Origin: Morinoia aosen
Taxonomy: Eukaryota; Arthropoda; Malacostraca; Amphipoda; Talitridae
NCBI GenBank assembly: GCA_030386875.1
Contig: CM059567.1
Coordinates: forward strand, 54,482,020 to 54,546,019
Length of the DNA stretch: 64,000 bases
Direction of reading: 5' to 3'
The notes beneath the pieces are model-generated. The model ran no database searches and had not been told where the DNA came from. It saw nothing but the letters and a program-made list of their open reading frames with translations. How positions within the stretch are numbered: position 1 is the first letter of the stretch; every line of letters begins with the position of its first letter. Of the stretch, positions 39,001 through 54,000 are shown one piece after another. The translations under genes were made by a program, and so were the position numbers.

Positions 39001-42000
39001 TGAATCCCGTAATCCTCAGAATTAGAATTGCATGCTAATTTGGCAAAGGATCAACTAACGCACAATTAACCCTTTTCTTTGCGACGGCGTCTCATTTACG
39101 GCCAATCATTTTATAATGAATGGAACAATGAATATTTTCAAAAAAATGTGTAGGAAAGATTTTATGATATTTATGCACAGAAAACCACCGTCAACATTTA
39201 CATCTGATACTACTCACGGCAATGAAATTTTGCTCAGAAAGATTGTCAACCCATTTTATTTTGCTCAGAACTGTTATGCTGGCCATTTTATTTTGGTCAG
39301 AAATGTCATGTCTACCCATTTTATCATGTTCAGAAATCTTATGTTTGTCCATTATATTTCGCTCAGAAATGTGATGTCTGTCCATTTCAACATGTTCAGA
39401 AGAGTATTTCGCTTTGTAAATCGGATTTGACTGTCCCTGCCGATGTAGTTTAATTTATATTTTTACGGTAATACTAAATTCAAATTCAGTTGTTCCATAA
39501 AAGCCTCTTGAAAGAAACTGTTATTTGAGATCCTGAAATTCGTTTCTGCAAGAAACAGCTTACAGTATATGACCTCAAAATAACAAGAAGTTGAGAATTT
39601 ATTGAAAAGCAAATATTTTACTGACTCTACATGTCGCAAATAAATCTTATACACTAGTATTTAACGAGTATCATAATTCTGACCGTAGAATATAACCCGT
39701 CATAATCTTACAACTGTTGTTTCGGAGAACAATAAATAGTAATGAGAAGAAACAATAGAGGCAATACAGGAGATCATTCGAATTATACAAAATATTCAGA
39801 GAAGTACCTCAAGTGCAGACATTACCAACAGTTCATCACACAATACACCCGCACGACTTCAGTCCCAGAAATTAAACACAAGATCCATTCCGCAATCAGT
39901 GAGAAACCCATCGTTATACGTTGATGTTGTGCAGGGCTTCAATTAGTTCCTGATTGAACTTCAAATGTTATCTCGCCGAAGTTATTTCTGTAAATGTTGT
40001 TTTCAGTTATGGTTGATTTCACAGGAATAACTGGAAATAATTATGTCTGATTAATATTTGAATATAATCAGACATTCAGCAGCAAAGGTGAATTTAATGT
40101 ATAGAAATTCATACTTCCTTACTGTTCTGATGCGTAAGTTTAATTCTGTTTCTATATTTCTGTAGAACTAAAACTTAAAACTCGATCTCATCTGAAATTC
40201 ATTGAAAGAATCATATAAATCAATTGAATTAATTTTTGGTTTTTGATTATTATCTATGTATTGATTATAGAATTAAAAGGGCGATTTTTGGGGAAATATA
40301 ATACGTAAAATGAAAAGAATAACCAATGTAAAAGGGAAAGAATGTTCTATTGAAAGAATGTTTCCTTTTATATTGGTTATTCTTTTCATTTTACGTATTG
40401 ATCATGCGTTAACTTTCAAATCAAATGCTTTCACTAGGTGATTCCAATTTATAAGGCAATTGCTACAAAACGAAATTGATTCTTAGCTTATTTAAAAAAA
40501 ATGCTCCTATGGAAAGATCAATTAAATAAATAGTGCTCATTTACATCTCGAATTTAACGTCAACGCACTACTTAATCAGTTTAATTTTCTTGTGTGAACA
40601 AGAAGTATTTGGCAATGTAAGATGAGAACTTTCGCGAAAGCGTAGAAGGTAAATTTATTCAATAAGGTAAAACTCCACAGAATTTGTTCCACTCACCTGG
40701 TCGTAGTTTGAATTATTCAAGCTTGCGAGTTGAAACGAAACAACTCGAATCGGAAATAAACTTTACCTGTTGTGTTTGGACCAGTAGAGGTTAGGGTTGG
40801 GGTTGCCACGAGCGGTGCACTCGACGTTGGCCACTCCTCCCTCGCTCACAGGGAAACGCTTCTTCTCGACATGCACGTCCTCTGGGGGGTCTGAGGGTAG
40901 AACGTAAAGTTTTGCGGTAAAAAAATTTAATTAAATTTTTCCACGAAAAAAACACGTTTAATCAGTTTAATCGCATTAAAAAAACACGCCACGTGCTTTG
41001 ATCGTCGTCAATTTTCTTACCTACACGCAATGATTGATTGCAAAATTTTCAAGCAGGTATGCACGTTCCCTTCGAGCATATCACTAGAAATATTCACTTG
41101 TGAGAAAAGCTCGCTCGTGTAGTACTTTTGTTTCTCAACTCCGAAGTAATTGCAAAACAGCATTTATAGTGCATCAGTTTCTCAACACTGAGACCACTCA
41201 CAAAAAGAAACAATTCTGTACTCCCAGTCAATTTTTCAACGATGAGGGCACTCACATAGAAATAAGAGTGTAGTACTACGCGTTTCATATCGCTGAGAGC
41301 ATCAAAAAATCAGCACAAAAAAGCACTTACATCAAAAAATCAGCACGCATCTCGCATGAGTTTCACAAGAGAGCACTCACAGAGTATATCGAGTGTGAAC
41401 GATGTGTTAATGGAGCCTTTGGGGCTGGTCGCGGTGACGGTGTAGGTGCCGGCCTCTTCCCTCGATATGCGCGAGATGTGTAGCTCCGAGCCGCTCTCGG
41501 ACACCAGCCGTCCGTAGTGCTCCCAGCGATACCTGGGCCAGGGCAAACCCAACTGTTATTTTTCGGGGGTCTTGTGGTACTGCTCCAAGCTAAAATACTA
41601 TAATTTTTTTTCGCAATTTTTATTTTTCGTGAAATGGTGTGTCTTGATATAAAAAGGCATTTACATAAATTAAGTCTGCTCACAAATTTCCAGTACTTAA
41701 GAACTACTTTTATGAAGTGAGGAATCAGCATTCATAGCTACAACTTGCAGAAAAGGATTTAAATCGATGAGAATATATGGGTGGTCTATGAAGTGCATTA
41801 TGTTTATGACTTCTTGTACTTGACAATGGGGGTGGTCAACTCGACAGTGGTATTTTAGTAAGAGAGTTTCCTTAACTTTCCTTAATTAACGATTTAATAA
41901 TTTTGAGTAGGACATACCAGCACTTCTCTGCACACACGCTGCGCACTGAACCCATGTGGAGACAAGGGAATTGCGAATTAGAGACTGAAAAATAAAATGC

Positions 42001-45000
42001 AAATGACAGCGCTCACCTGCGTATCATTGAATATATTTGCTAGTTTGACCTGTATGTGAAGCCACACTAGTTCAGGCTATCCTATGTTGAAAGCTCAAGG
42101 AACACGTTTGAAGCCATCACAGTCTTTGTGAGTTACCGGTTAACTGAATGCAGCGTTTTCGATAATTGGAATCAGAACTGGGAAAATTCTGCCCGCAGTC
42201 AATCTATACTATAATAACAGCTGCGTCCGTCTGCATGCACGAAGCCAGCCGAAAGTGTGTGATAAGCGTATTAGTGACACAAGCTCGGCCTCATCAACTC
42301 TTGAAAGATAGAATTCTTTATATTTCTTACGGCCTTTCTTTTGTTTCGCCTTATTTCTCATTTCAAATAAAGGGGGGTGAACTAGTAAAAATAGGGTGCA
42401 CAACGACCAAAACTCTGATCTCTGTGAACAGTTCAGTCAAACGACTAAGTGATATACGCAACACAACGCATAATGTGGGAGGTGCAAAGTATGTAAAATC
42501 AATGGCTATTCTATCATTTGAAGGCAAAATGAGTTCGACCAAATGCATTTGAAAGAGCAGCTGATTTTGATCAAGTAGTTTAATAATCATTAATACCTAA
42601 TGAATTACAATGATTATTCATTCCCATTTGAGCTACATATTTGATGAAATAATATCTGCAACAACTACATCATTTAAGAGTATATGAGTGCTGTAAAGTT
42701 CTTCCTAGTTGGAATTTTGATGTACTCAGTGTAAGAAAGGATAAATTCAACGACACAAAAGATGGTATTGTGTGTAGCGACATTTTTCGTGCCTTACAAC
42801 GACATTTGCAGTCCTTGTCTGAGAGGCAAAGAGTAACCCGAATTATAATTCGGCCTTTAAATTTTCGTGCGCACGAATGTTATCTGTAGAACTATAACGG
42901 CTAGTGAACGGTAAAATTGTAGATCTTAGAAATAACAAGGTAATTAAATGACCGAATTAAAGTTCAGAATCGGTTTGAACTGCTTGACGTACCTATTATG
43001 CAATAAAAGTAAAATATATTTTGCGATGTTGAGGATAGGGCAATATTTTACGACCTATACATGTATGTACCATGTTTTACGACCTACACATGTATGTACC
43101 ATGTTTTACGACCTATACATGTATGTACCATGTTTTACGACTTACACATGAATGTACCATATTTAACGACCTACACATGAATGTACCATGTTTTACGACC
43201 TACACATGAATGTACCATGTTTTACGACCTATACATGTATGTACCATGTTTTACGACCTATACATGTATGTACCATGTTTTACGACCTACACATGAATGT
43301 ACCATGTTTTACGACTTACACATGAATGTACCATGTTTTACGACCTACACATGAATGTACCATGTTTTACGACCTACACATGAATGTACCATGTTTTACG
43401 ACTTACACATGAATGTACCATGTTTTACGACCTACACATGAATGTACTATGTTTTACGACCTACACATGAATGTACCATGTTTTACGACTTACACATGAA
43501 TGTACTATGTTTTACGACCTACACATGAATGTACCATGTTTTACGACTTACACATGAATGTACTATGTTTTACGACCTACACATGAATATACCATGTTTT
43601 ACGATCTACACATGAATGTACCATGTTTTACGACTTACACATGAATGTACTATGTTTTACGACCTACACATGAATGTACCATGTTTTACGACCTACATAT
43701 CAATGTACCATGTTTTACGGCCTGCACATGAATGTACCATGTTTTAAGACCTACACAAGTATACCAGCAAAGCTGCAACAAAACAACAGTAGCTCCAAGG
43801 ACTCGCTCACCGCACACCGGGGACAGACAACTCATTTTTTCGAGGGAAGGTAGATAAATGGAAAAGAAATGACGTAGCGAGACTTTTATCTTAAATTATC
43901 TTCAATGTAACTAAATCAGCGTATTTTCTATTAGGAGAAAAATTAGATTCTCCGTTTCAAGATCTCTTTTATTCAGCTAAATGTAGTTTCATAGTTCAAG
44001 TTGTTGAGGCTTCGAAGGTAAAATTAAATAAAGAATTCTTTCCAAAGCGGCAGAGTCCATGAAAAACCTGTTTAACCACTGTTTTTATTGGAAAAGGAAA
44101 TTAGGGTTTTTCACTCATGTCTCCATTCATCTATCAGAAAGCGTTTAGAATATGCGGTTCATTTTCTCGAAGTAATGATGTACGTAAATTTATTCCGAAA
44201 CAGATTCTCATCGATGCACTGCTAATAGATTTAAGGTAAATAAGCTTTTGCCAGTTTCTCAAATAGAAGCTGTTCATTCATAAAACTTTAATTTCCTTAT
44301 CAAAAGCTCGTCTGTAGATTCAAATTTCGCTGACATACGCAATGCAAAGGTTCCTCAACTTCCAGCATATTTGAATGTACAACCAACTTGGATCTTTAGT
44401 GCAAGGATTCGCAATCCTGAGTAGCCGAGGGTGCTCTGCCCGAAAAGTTATATTGAAAGCATTTGCATAGCTCCTCTTTGATGAGTTTTTCTCCCGGGAC
44501 TTTTGGGACACAAGTGACTCGTGATGCGCAGTAACACTCAAGCTTTCAAAGACCAAATCAGATTATGAGTTCTTCAGTTTATTTGAAGTGAAAAATTCAA
44601 ATATGATGAGTAGGATTGACAGCGTGGAGTTTCAGCAGAAAATGGCTCATGGGGGAATACGCTCAAGTGAAAGCCCTCCCCTAACGGGCGCTTGTGCCCC
44701 AGAAGTAGGTGAAAGAGAACACGCCTGTAAATTTATCAGTGAATCGCAGTTGCGGTCAACTTCATTCAGTATTACGAACACTCATGTTCGCACACGATAT
44801 GTAGAGGTTTAACATAAGAATAATACACTACACAAAATGTTTGGAGACATAATAATGAGATGTAAAGACCTTTAGTGCAACGTTTAGCACCGCAATCACT
44901 TCAACGGAGCACAGGACTCTAGTGTAACGTTAAGCACTGCAGGTATTTCAAATTAGAACGCGATTGCGCTAGGTACTCGAGCTTGTGCTCATTTTACGTC

Positions 45001-48000
45001 GGGTTCACATTGCGCAGCTGTAATTTAGTCTTAAAGTATTACTAAAATAAATACTGCTTACTGTTTTTGGCAAAAATGGATGCCATCTGTTGTTCGTGCC
45101 AAGTGTTCTCTTCTCGATTTAATTGCTCAGTTACGTATGCAATTCGCACTACAGGTGTCTTTCTGCTTCAACAAGACACATCTATACTTTTCCCATTTGC
45201 ACTCTGGAGAATAAATAAAAGCGATAGAAAACACAATACTTTTTCAATTCCCATATGACACAGGAAATTTTGTTCCCTCACTAGGTTGTGTAAGCAATTT
45301 TTTAATGCAAATATGGTTCTACTCGTGAAAAAACCTACTGTTTTTCTGTCGAAAATTGATAGATGTTCTGAGACAAAGTTTTTGTTTTGAAAATCGTTCA
45401 GTGTGCAACTTTAGTGCCGCTATTTTGCAACAGCTGAGCAGAATGTTAGAGCTTCTGAAAACGTTATGCGTCTGTATGGGGAGTCAGACAATATATTTTT
45501 AGGAAAGGTTCACGTTTCAATAAATAGAAGACAATTATAAAAAATTCCCTTCCATAAACGACATTGGACAATAATTGAGTTCGAATAGAAAGCGAAGGTT
45601 GTAAATCTAGTCCAACAAATTCTGAAATACCTAAATTGTGACGACCATTTGACAATGCAATTTGTGTTAAAAAATTTGATAATAAAACAAAGCCAAATAA
45701 ACACGGACAAACCGATCGCATCAGATCTTACGCACATTCAAGCGCCACGAACCGCTCCCTCCACCGAAATCTGTCATTTCCATGACAAAGAAACTTCATC
45801 TGCATTCTTATTACATTCCCCCGATGTAGAGTGACAGTAATAATTTGCATAAATCTTCGTTGTTCGAATTAGAAAAGAGCCTGGAAACGTTACGTGGAGA
45901 GTGAGCACACGAAATAGACTATATTCCGACTTGTGGGTTCCTAAAGAGACCCTTGGGAGGTGGAAGCCCGCAGGCTGGTTCCGAGATTAATGCTTAAGAA
46001 GAGCGTGTGCTGTGGAAGAGTCTGTAAATGTTCATTAAATTTTTCCAAGGGTGAACTCCCGCGAACTTCAGACACTCTTCAGGTGCTGAAAACGAGGCAA
46101 ATTTCATTGCTAGGTTTCTTAGTATAAAAATGCTCACTGAATACGGAAAATTAATTTCATCAGTATTTGTGTTTTCCGATTTAGGATATATAAAACAAAA
46201 TAGTGTAGCACATTTCGTTTTCCCGTTGTTCCAAAAATATACGGTAAAAAGCTAATGAACTAAAATTTTCAGATAGATTATGGAATAATATTTCTATTTT
46301 ATACACTACCACTCATATGTATACATACGCGCATATACTGTACATGGGATCTTATAAGACTTATAAATTTGGGTTCGAAGACAAACGCGCAAGATGCCCT
46401 AGAAGTCGCTGAACTTATTCGGGCCCACAGGTAGCTACACTCAAATTTAACCATTGTATTAGACTTAAAAAAAAACATTCTACCTCTGTATTACATGTGG
46501 TAAATAAATTGTAAATTGTTTAAATTATTTAAATTGTTTAAATTGTTTAAGAAATAACCTCCACGAGTCGCCAAGCGCAACCACCCACGCGTTGGCGGTC
46601 TGCCGGAGGAGTGCTGGAAGCTACCAAACGAAGATAGAAGTTCCAAATTCTCAGTTTGTGCACAGCTTTCCGCAAACATGGACCAACTAGAGAGATTATT
46701 TTAACCTCAGTTTATGGAGCGCCCTCGGGTCTTAAAAAGGTCCGAGGAGCTCCGCAGCGAGACTAAAGAGTCGACATCGCTCTGTCGGCTGATCTTGCAA
46801 TGAATGCTTAAATGAGAACCTAGATCCTTCATATCGGGCAGCTACGTTTGGTCTTCCTTCGAGCGAAGAGTGGAAAAACGAGCACAAAGTACCATGATTT
46901 ATAGTTTAAAGGGCACACGGTAATGAACAGTCACCATTTCATTCATCCGTAAATGTTTCACTTTTCCTGAAGCTGTTGCAGCGCCAGCAGCTCTTCGAAG
47001 AGCTAAAAACGCCCCTCAAAATTTGACTGTTTTTATTCATATGCACTTTTTTGTCAGCAGCAGGTCTTGACGAGATCAGTTCGTCAGAAGCCTTTTTGGC
47101 GCGCCTAATCCGATCGTTGTTGGCCGCTGCAAGCTCTTAGATGCCTGCCGCCTACAAAATGAGGCAATTCACTTAGCTAAACTTCTCGCCTCTTGAAGTT
47201 CTTCAGAAACTTTACATCAGAAAATTTGTTGAGGCGTTTCCTCGTGATGAGCGTCTGGATACAACGACCCAAGCACGGACTCAGCAAACATACAGCTGCT
47301 GCGAAACCTCTGCATAACGAGAACAAATGCGCCCCAAAACATAGACTTTACGTTGCTAGCTAGTCATTTCGTGCATATTGCGCTTTTTTCCTTATTGTGC
47401 AGCCGATTCTAAAGAAATGGTAGTAGGGCCATCAAATAAAAATACACTTGCCTGCCAAACTACTTTCTATGCTCAAAACTTTTCGATAAGAACATACAAA
47501 AGATTTCTTACACAAACGAGAACTCATAAGGATAGGAAACGTTGCATAATCTGGCACCTGGGAAATTATTGCAAAAATTGATGTACTTTTATTGTCACAA
47601 ACTACACAGGAAATGGGATCTGGACAGCATCATATGGCAAGGTGCCTGATTGTGCAAGGGCGCTCGCAAACTGTGATCGTTCCGTAGATGGAATCACTAC
47701 AGCAGCAGCACCGCCACACCGCGGAAATTTGCTCCAAGTGGTAATTTGGATCGCAGAGTGCGAAGAGCATTCGGGCTGGCAGAATGTGGAGCTGTGCATG
47801 AACTAAGAATGCGGACGTACGGCAAAGCTCTCGTATTGGCTCAGTACGCTGTAGTCCAAGAACTAGTATTATACAGTGCAGAACTCGTGGTGAAGAGTAC
47901 GTTGCAGTACAAGAACAAGTATGGTGCAGTGCAGAACTAGTGTTGGCTGAGTACGCAGTAGCACTGGAACTAGTATTCTGCAGTGCAGAACTCGTGATAG

Positions 48001-51000
48001 AGAGTTCGTTGCAGTACAAGAACAAGTATTGTAAAGTGCATAACTCGTGGTGTGGCTGTAGAACACGTTGCAGTATACAAGAACTACTGTAGTGTTGTAG
48101 CGATGAGAACTCGTGCTGGCAGAGTACGTTGCAATACGAGAGCTAGTTGCCTACGGTGAAGATATCGAGTGTGCCTTCATCCTTGCTGTGCTGAAACGAA
48201 AGTAAGCGCAACACACTGAGGCCAACGCTATGCTGTTGCTCTCTGTACTTCAGTTTATCTCGCACTGAATATATAGGTAAAATACTTCTTCAGTTTTTGC
48301 GAAGCGCTGTGGTGTTTTTCTTTTCATATGTTGTAATGAAATGCTCCTATATATGATCACATATACGAGCATTTTTACAAGTTCGTATGTACGAACATTT
48401 CTTCCTTTATCTGTTTCAGAATACAGTTCACGCTGTCGTCCCGTAATAATGTTTCTTTGTTTTTTATTACCAAATAAAGTCATTTCATGCTGTTAGACAC
48501 AAGGAGTTCAAGCTGCTGCTACTTCACTTTACGGAAACAGTCGATATTGCTCACTATACCGCCGAAAAAAACACCAAAACAGTTACACTCTCTTCTCACC
48601 TTTATAGTCCACTAATTTAATTACGATCTTTAACTTTAATCTGTCCAAAGCGCTATAAAAAATATATCCAATAAAAAAGATCGTATACTTTATTTATTAT
48701 CGAATTCGCTCCACCCCGTATGAGTTTTTTGAAGCTCACTGCCGAGTGTCAGTTCCGACCCTATTCTGATGTCAGTGACAACCTGATGTCATGGCCAGTT
48801 CAATAGCGGTGGTTGCGTTAACAATATGATTGAAAATTTATAATGTTTAATAGTTAATCGCATTTTTCCTCTCATTGATTGAAACATCTGCTTTGCTCGG
48901 ACGCTCGCAGTCCGTAGAATGACGCCGTTAAAAAATAAGAATTTGAGCAGTGAACTTTAAGCGATGTTAAAGTTTAAATTGAAACGATGTTAAGAAATGG
49001 AGTTAAACTCAAAAATGTAGAGCTCATATTCTCTAATTCCCAATGCTGTTGGGTTTTAAAAATATTTTGAGAAGCTGGCTAATAGAGTTTCACCTTTCGG
49101 AGTTATTTTATAATTTTTATCCACTGATATATTACGCTTTCAATAATATTCAGAGCCAGCTTGGGTTTTAAACGTCATGGTGAATACTAACACCTAATGT
49201 CTAAATAATGTGTCGTAAAATTATGCAATTTAACACCCGTTATCCTTTCTCCCTCAGTGCGTGTGGAAATTAAAGCGCAAAATAACGACTCGATAACCTA
49301 CTCTGGCCAGGATGGGTTTACTTTCTCACACTTGCAGCAGGGGCTTGTTTATTGAGCGTCAAGTAGTGTTACCGAGGCAGTCTGGCGCACATTGATACAT
49401 GATACACTTCCCATTCCTCAAGCGAATCACACCTCCAGCGAAACGTTACCTGCTTTTCGGCAGAAAACTTTCAGGAATATAATGACTCGTTGAGTGAAAC
49501 CATCAGAAACAAGCAGGTCAGGTAGCTTAACCTAATAGTCACTCGATCCATTTACAGTGCACAGTTTTTTATTGAAACAGTGAGTTGACATACAAACATT
49601 TCTCACGTTCTAGCAATGGCTCCTGCCACTGAAATGAAGGATTTTCAGTTTTCTGCATAATCACGGACTCACAAAAAATTTAACGTTATAGATGGAAAGT
49701 AAAGTTAAAAGTGACAGCACAAAATTTTGGCACCAAATGTAACTGTCAGGTAGAACTATCCGATAAAACTGTCAGCACAGAGAATAGAAACCTGATTCGC
49801 AGCAAACCGAAACGGCAGTTCAATAAAACAGGGAGCCAACAGCGCACGCCCCGGTAAAGTATCACCTCTTTATGGTCTGGAATGCTGAAATATAAACATC
49901 TCTAGACCACATGGAGCTCAGAATGGTAGCCGGGCGCACATCAGGAATAAAGTATTTGTGTTAGTGAGATCATAGTTCAGCAGAGTCAGGTTCTAAGGAC
50001 AGCAGCATCTGCTCGACAGCAGTGAGTGCAGATAGCGCAATGTGCAATCGTTTACCTGATGGGCCCGGGATTTGCCGCTGCTTCTGCTGTAACGAGCAGG
50101 TCGTCCCCTTCGTGTACGTCTACGAGCTCGCTGGGAGACTCCCTCCACACCGGGGCGTCTAGGGAAGAAATAGCACTTGAATTACATGGGGTCAGCAGCT
50201 ATACATGCTTCACATGCCTCCAGAAAAACTCGACAGGCAAGTACCGTGAACTGCTGTGGAGTTGATAAAACACAAAGACCTAACTGATGTATGACTGTAA
50301 AATGAATCACCCGTAGGTACAAAAAGCTCAATATGACTGTAAAGTATGTGAACTGAAAGTATTGAGGACAGATTGCGGAACAACCTAAATACTTACGTAT
50401 ATTGTTGACATCATGAATGCATACGTATATACTGTTTTCTTGTATTTTACACGAAGGCCTGATAATTATTCGAACGTAGCGATCAGTAAGCGCCCATTTT
50501 TTACGATTCATTATAAGTATATATATTTTCTGAGCATTGGAGATGTTGTGTTTGTTAGTTAAATAGCCATTATGAAATAAATCCCGGTGCCCTTAATCAG
50601 GTGAAGGATTTTTAGTAAAATGAGAATTTTGTCTCGTTAGTTATCTTTAATCGATAAACATTTATTGCACTTTTGTTTTTTTCCAGTGAAAACTTGCGTT
50701 TAAATACAGACGTAAATCTTTGAAATCAATTCACTTTATCTAGCCTGAGAAAAAGATTTATAATTACTTAATGGATTATTTGCGAATAAAAAGAATGTTT
50801 GGTAAAGATCGGGGTAACATTTCAAAAGGTCAAAACATATGTGTACATTTAAGTGAATAACACGTAAATAGCGATTTTTTGATGCGATCAAGAATTAGAT
50901 TTGCATGAAATGACAACGAGAAGTTGAAAGTTACAGGAAAGGTGACGATGAACTGCGCCATGCGTCTTGCATGGAGTCATTTGTAATGTGGTTGTGCAAC

Positions 51001-54000
51001 CAAGCATAACTCTAACTTGACGTTCTCGATCCTGTGATTCTACTAAATTATTTCGATGTTGCTGGTTACAAAGCTTAAAAACATCTCATCAAATACGAAT
51101 ATGTCTTTTAGAGTATGTGCTTCATAGTACTCTATAAGGATAAGAATATCACGGTAAGTGATTACAGATGATGTTGCACCTAGTTGCACTTTCTTGCAAC
51201 GGTTTTTCCATTAATGTATAACAGTGTATAACATTGTAAAAGTATCGCCACTTCATGTAATAGGAAAAAGCGATGTATTTTTTCGTTATATATGCAATGA
51301 AATTAATGCTTCAGTTTTTCAACCTTTCAATGTAGAATGAACCGGTCAAAATTTATAAAAAAAATTGTAATAATCCTTTATAACAGTAATCGATCATTTT
51401 ATGCAGTTGTTCGAAACAATGTACAATGAATAATATGCTGTTTCTTTCAGATAAAGGCAAAATTTAAGCAATATTGTGATAATTGCATATATTAAAGGTA
51501 GATTAGAATTAAAGGCTAGATTAGAATGTACATTTCAGTTGTCTGGTGATGATCATCATTTCTTTGATTAATTTTACGTCGTAGTAAAAAATAACTGACC
51601 CTTAAATTTAAATACTAAATATAGAAATAACTTCGTGGATTTTAAGCAAGTAATTTGAACAAAAATCTATATCCATATTAAAATCAGAAGTGCAGCGTCT
51701 GCGAACGACTCAAGAGCTTCGACTAAAAAGCCTGCGCGGCATGAAACTGAGTTTTGTTTCTGGCAGAGATGGATTTCACAAAGCCTTCACGTGAGAGATT
51801 CGTTTATCTTTCGAACAGACGGTGAAGCGAAGAAAACTGAATGCTGTTCTGGTGTAGGCGAATTAACGGAACAGAAAGCTGCTTCGCTGTCAACTACACT
51901 CTGAAAGTGAGTGCTAACGCGTGTTCATTTAAAGCCGACGTGTGGATACTGGAAAGCTTTTATTTGATTTGCCATGAAAATTAATGTGGCTTCTAAAGGA
52001 ACGCAAAGTCTGAGTTTATCCATCCTAAAAACTTTAGGCCATTTGTCAGCTGCCACTTTTTCCCCAAACTTTGTTGCCTTATTTCTGCAAATTATTTCGG
52101 AGCTTTTTGTGCGGGTGGGAAAGGCTGATTGCAGTGCTAGCTGTTTGGTTTGAAGTAATTTGATCACAAAAACTGCGAAATTGAATTGCTTTACAAAGTT
52201 CAAACAGATTGGAAAATCGTGCAATTCTGTCAAAAATTGTCTGATTATGCGAGCATTTTTGAGTTAATATTTTAATGCTCGGCACTTCGTCACGCGGTAA
52301 ATTTTGTAACACAGGTATTAAACAATCAAATAACCAGAATACAGATGACACAGGAATTGGTTTAATTTAATCAGCAAAGCAAACATTAATATCTACTTTG
52401 ACGTCAAAAGTGTGAGTTGTGCAAAGATATGCAAACGATGCACTCTTCACGATGCACTAGAACCTACCTACCAAAAATAAACACGAGCTGTGGTTGATTA
52501 AACACATCTCGACTGTGGCAGTTACATAATTTTTTCCTTTTTTAGGAACAGCTTTAATCGTCATCAAAGACATCTTTCATAATTTATTAAATTGTACACA
52601 AGCCAGTCATATTGAAAACTATAAATGCACATTACAGACACCCATTCATGTTGAAATGTCGAAAAATAAAACAGAAACGAATCCTTCATTTAGATTTCTT
52701 ACTTTACACCGAAAAGACATAAAAATTTTGAAAAATAGTTATCTCTCAGCTCCAGCATTTGATAACGTCTTTCTTTCGTGAAAGCTGGGAAGATATTTGG
52801 AGAGCTTCCAAGCAGAGGCGTCGAGATACCCGGAGGTCTGAACAAAATGTTCTTACAACTGTTGAAAAGATTAGCCGCGTGCCACCTACAATGCCTCGAT
52901 AACCATCAGCGAGTATTCTGCCCAATCCTTTCCTTTTCCCTGGAGGCCCTGTGAAAACCAAGGTGAGCAGACTGAAAAAGTCTCCGAATTTTCGCAGCAG
53001 CTTGCACTCAAACTGCATAAAAAGACTTATGTTCATTCTCTGGCTTCCTTCACATTCTTTGGACGCTTTCGATGAGTTTTATTCCTTTGTTGAGCTAGCT
53101 TCCATTGTTTGCATATTTGAGCGGAAACGCGTACTAAATTCATTCGAAGCCAGACGGGCACGCGCTCGCACCCTTTTCAATTTAGCGGCCAGAGTTTCTG
53201 TTCCCGTGAGGATGAGGCTCGGACTTGAGCCCGAGAGGGCGCTGGGGATCTCGTAGGCTCTCTCGACAGCCCCAGATTGTGATGAAGTGCTGCGGTTTGT
53301 GGACCTTCCCCAAGCTTTCGAGTCTGGTCACGCTGCGCTTTAAACGAGCCCCACTTCCCCTTGAAACTCAGCGATATTTTAAAGCGCTAGAATTTCCAAC
53401 ACATAAAATGGATGTGAGATAAAGAAGAGGCAGTTCTTTCTCCCGCTTTGGGTGCCATGCTGAAACTCCCACATAAATGAACAAAAAACCTGCGATCTTG
53501 TTTGGAACTAAATTTTGCTCGTTTGATCTTCGATTTAAATAAAGCATGAGAATATTTGTGCTTTCGAATTTGTGTACAACGAAGAGAATCGCGAGCTAAT
53601 TTTAACTGAAGAGGATTCAGAGTGCTGGATAAGATTCTGTGGAAAATGAGTAGAAGTTTCCACGCAACTGCCAAGTGACCAAGCCATTTGGCTTTGTAGC
53701 TTGATTGAACCCCAAGAGATGGAATAAATTTGATTAGTATTCATATTGATCACTGAATTTAAACAATTTATTCATTCAAAAAATTAGTGGAATGAGAAAC
53801 AGAAAAATTCTTTTCGATTTTCAATGATGCACTCGTTTTAATTAAAAATAATTAGATTTTACCTAACGATTTTATCATTCATTGCCAACAGAACTCCAAA
53901 CAATACACCAAGGAAGGTAAAAACAAAATAACAAAATAAAAACAAAATTCAAGAGTTATTAATTTGGCTTTATTTCGAGCCCTAAACTTATATTTTTTGA

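Noticed and set aside
39116-39430. 104-codon plus frame
   Set aside because: Made mostly of the 33-bp repeat; 11-codon period keeps it open.
42166-42552. 128-codon plus frame in the w4-w5 intron
   Set aside because: No recognisable motif, A+T-typical codon use, no splice or promoter context; length is within chance for this much sequence.
47630-48066. 131-codon minus frame and others near 48 kb
   Set aside because: Composed of degenerate tandem repeats, biased composition, no start or splice support.
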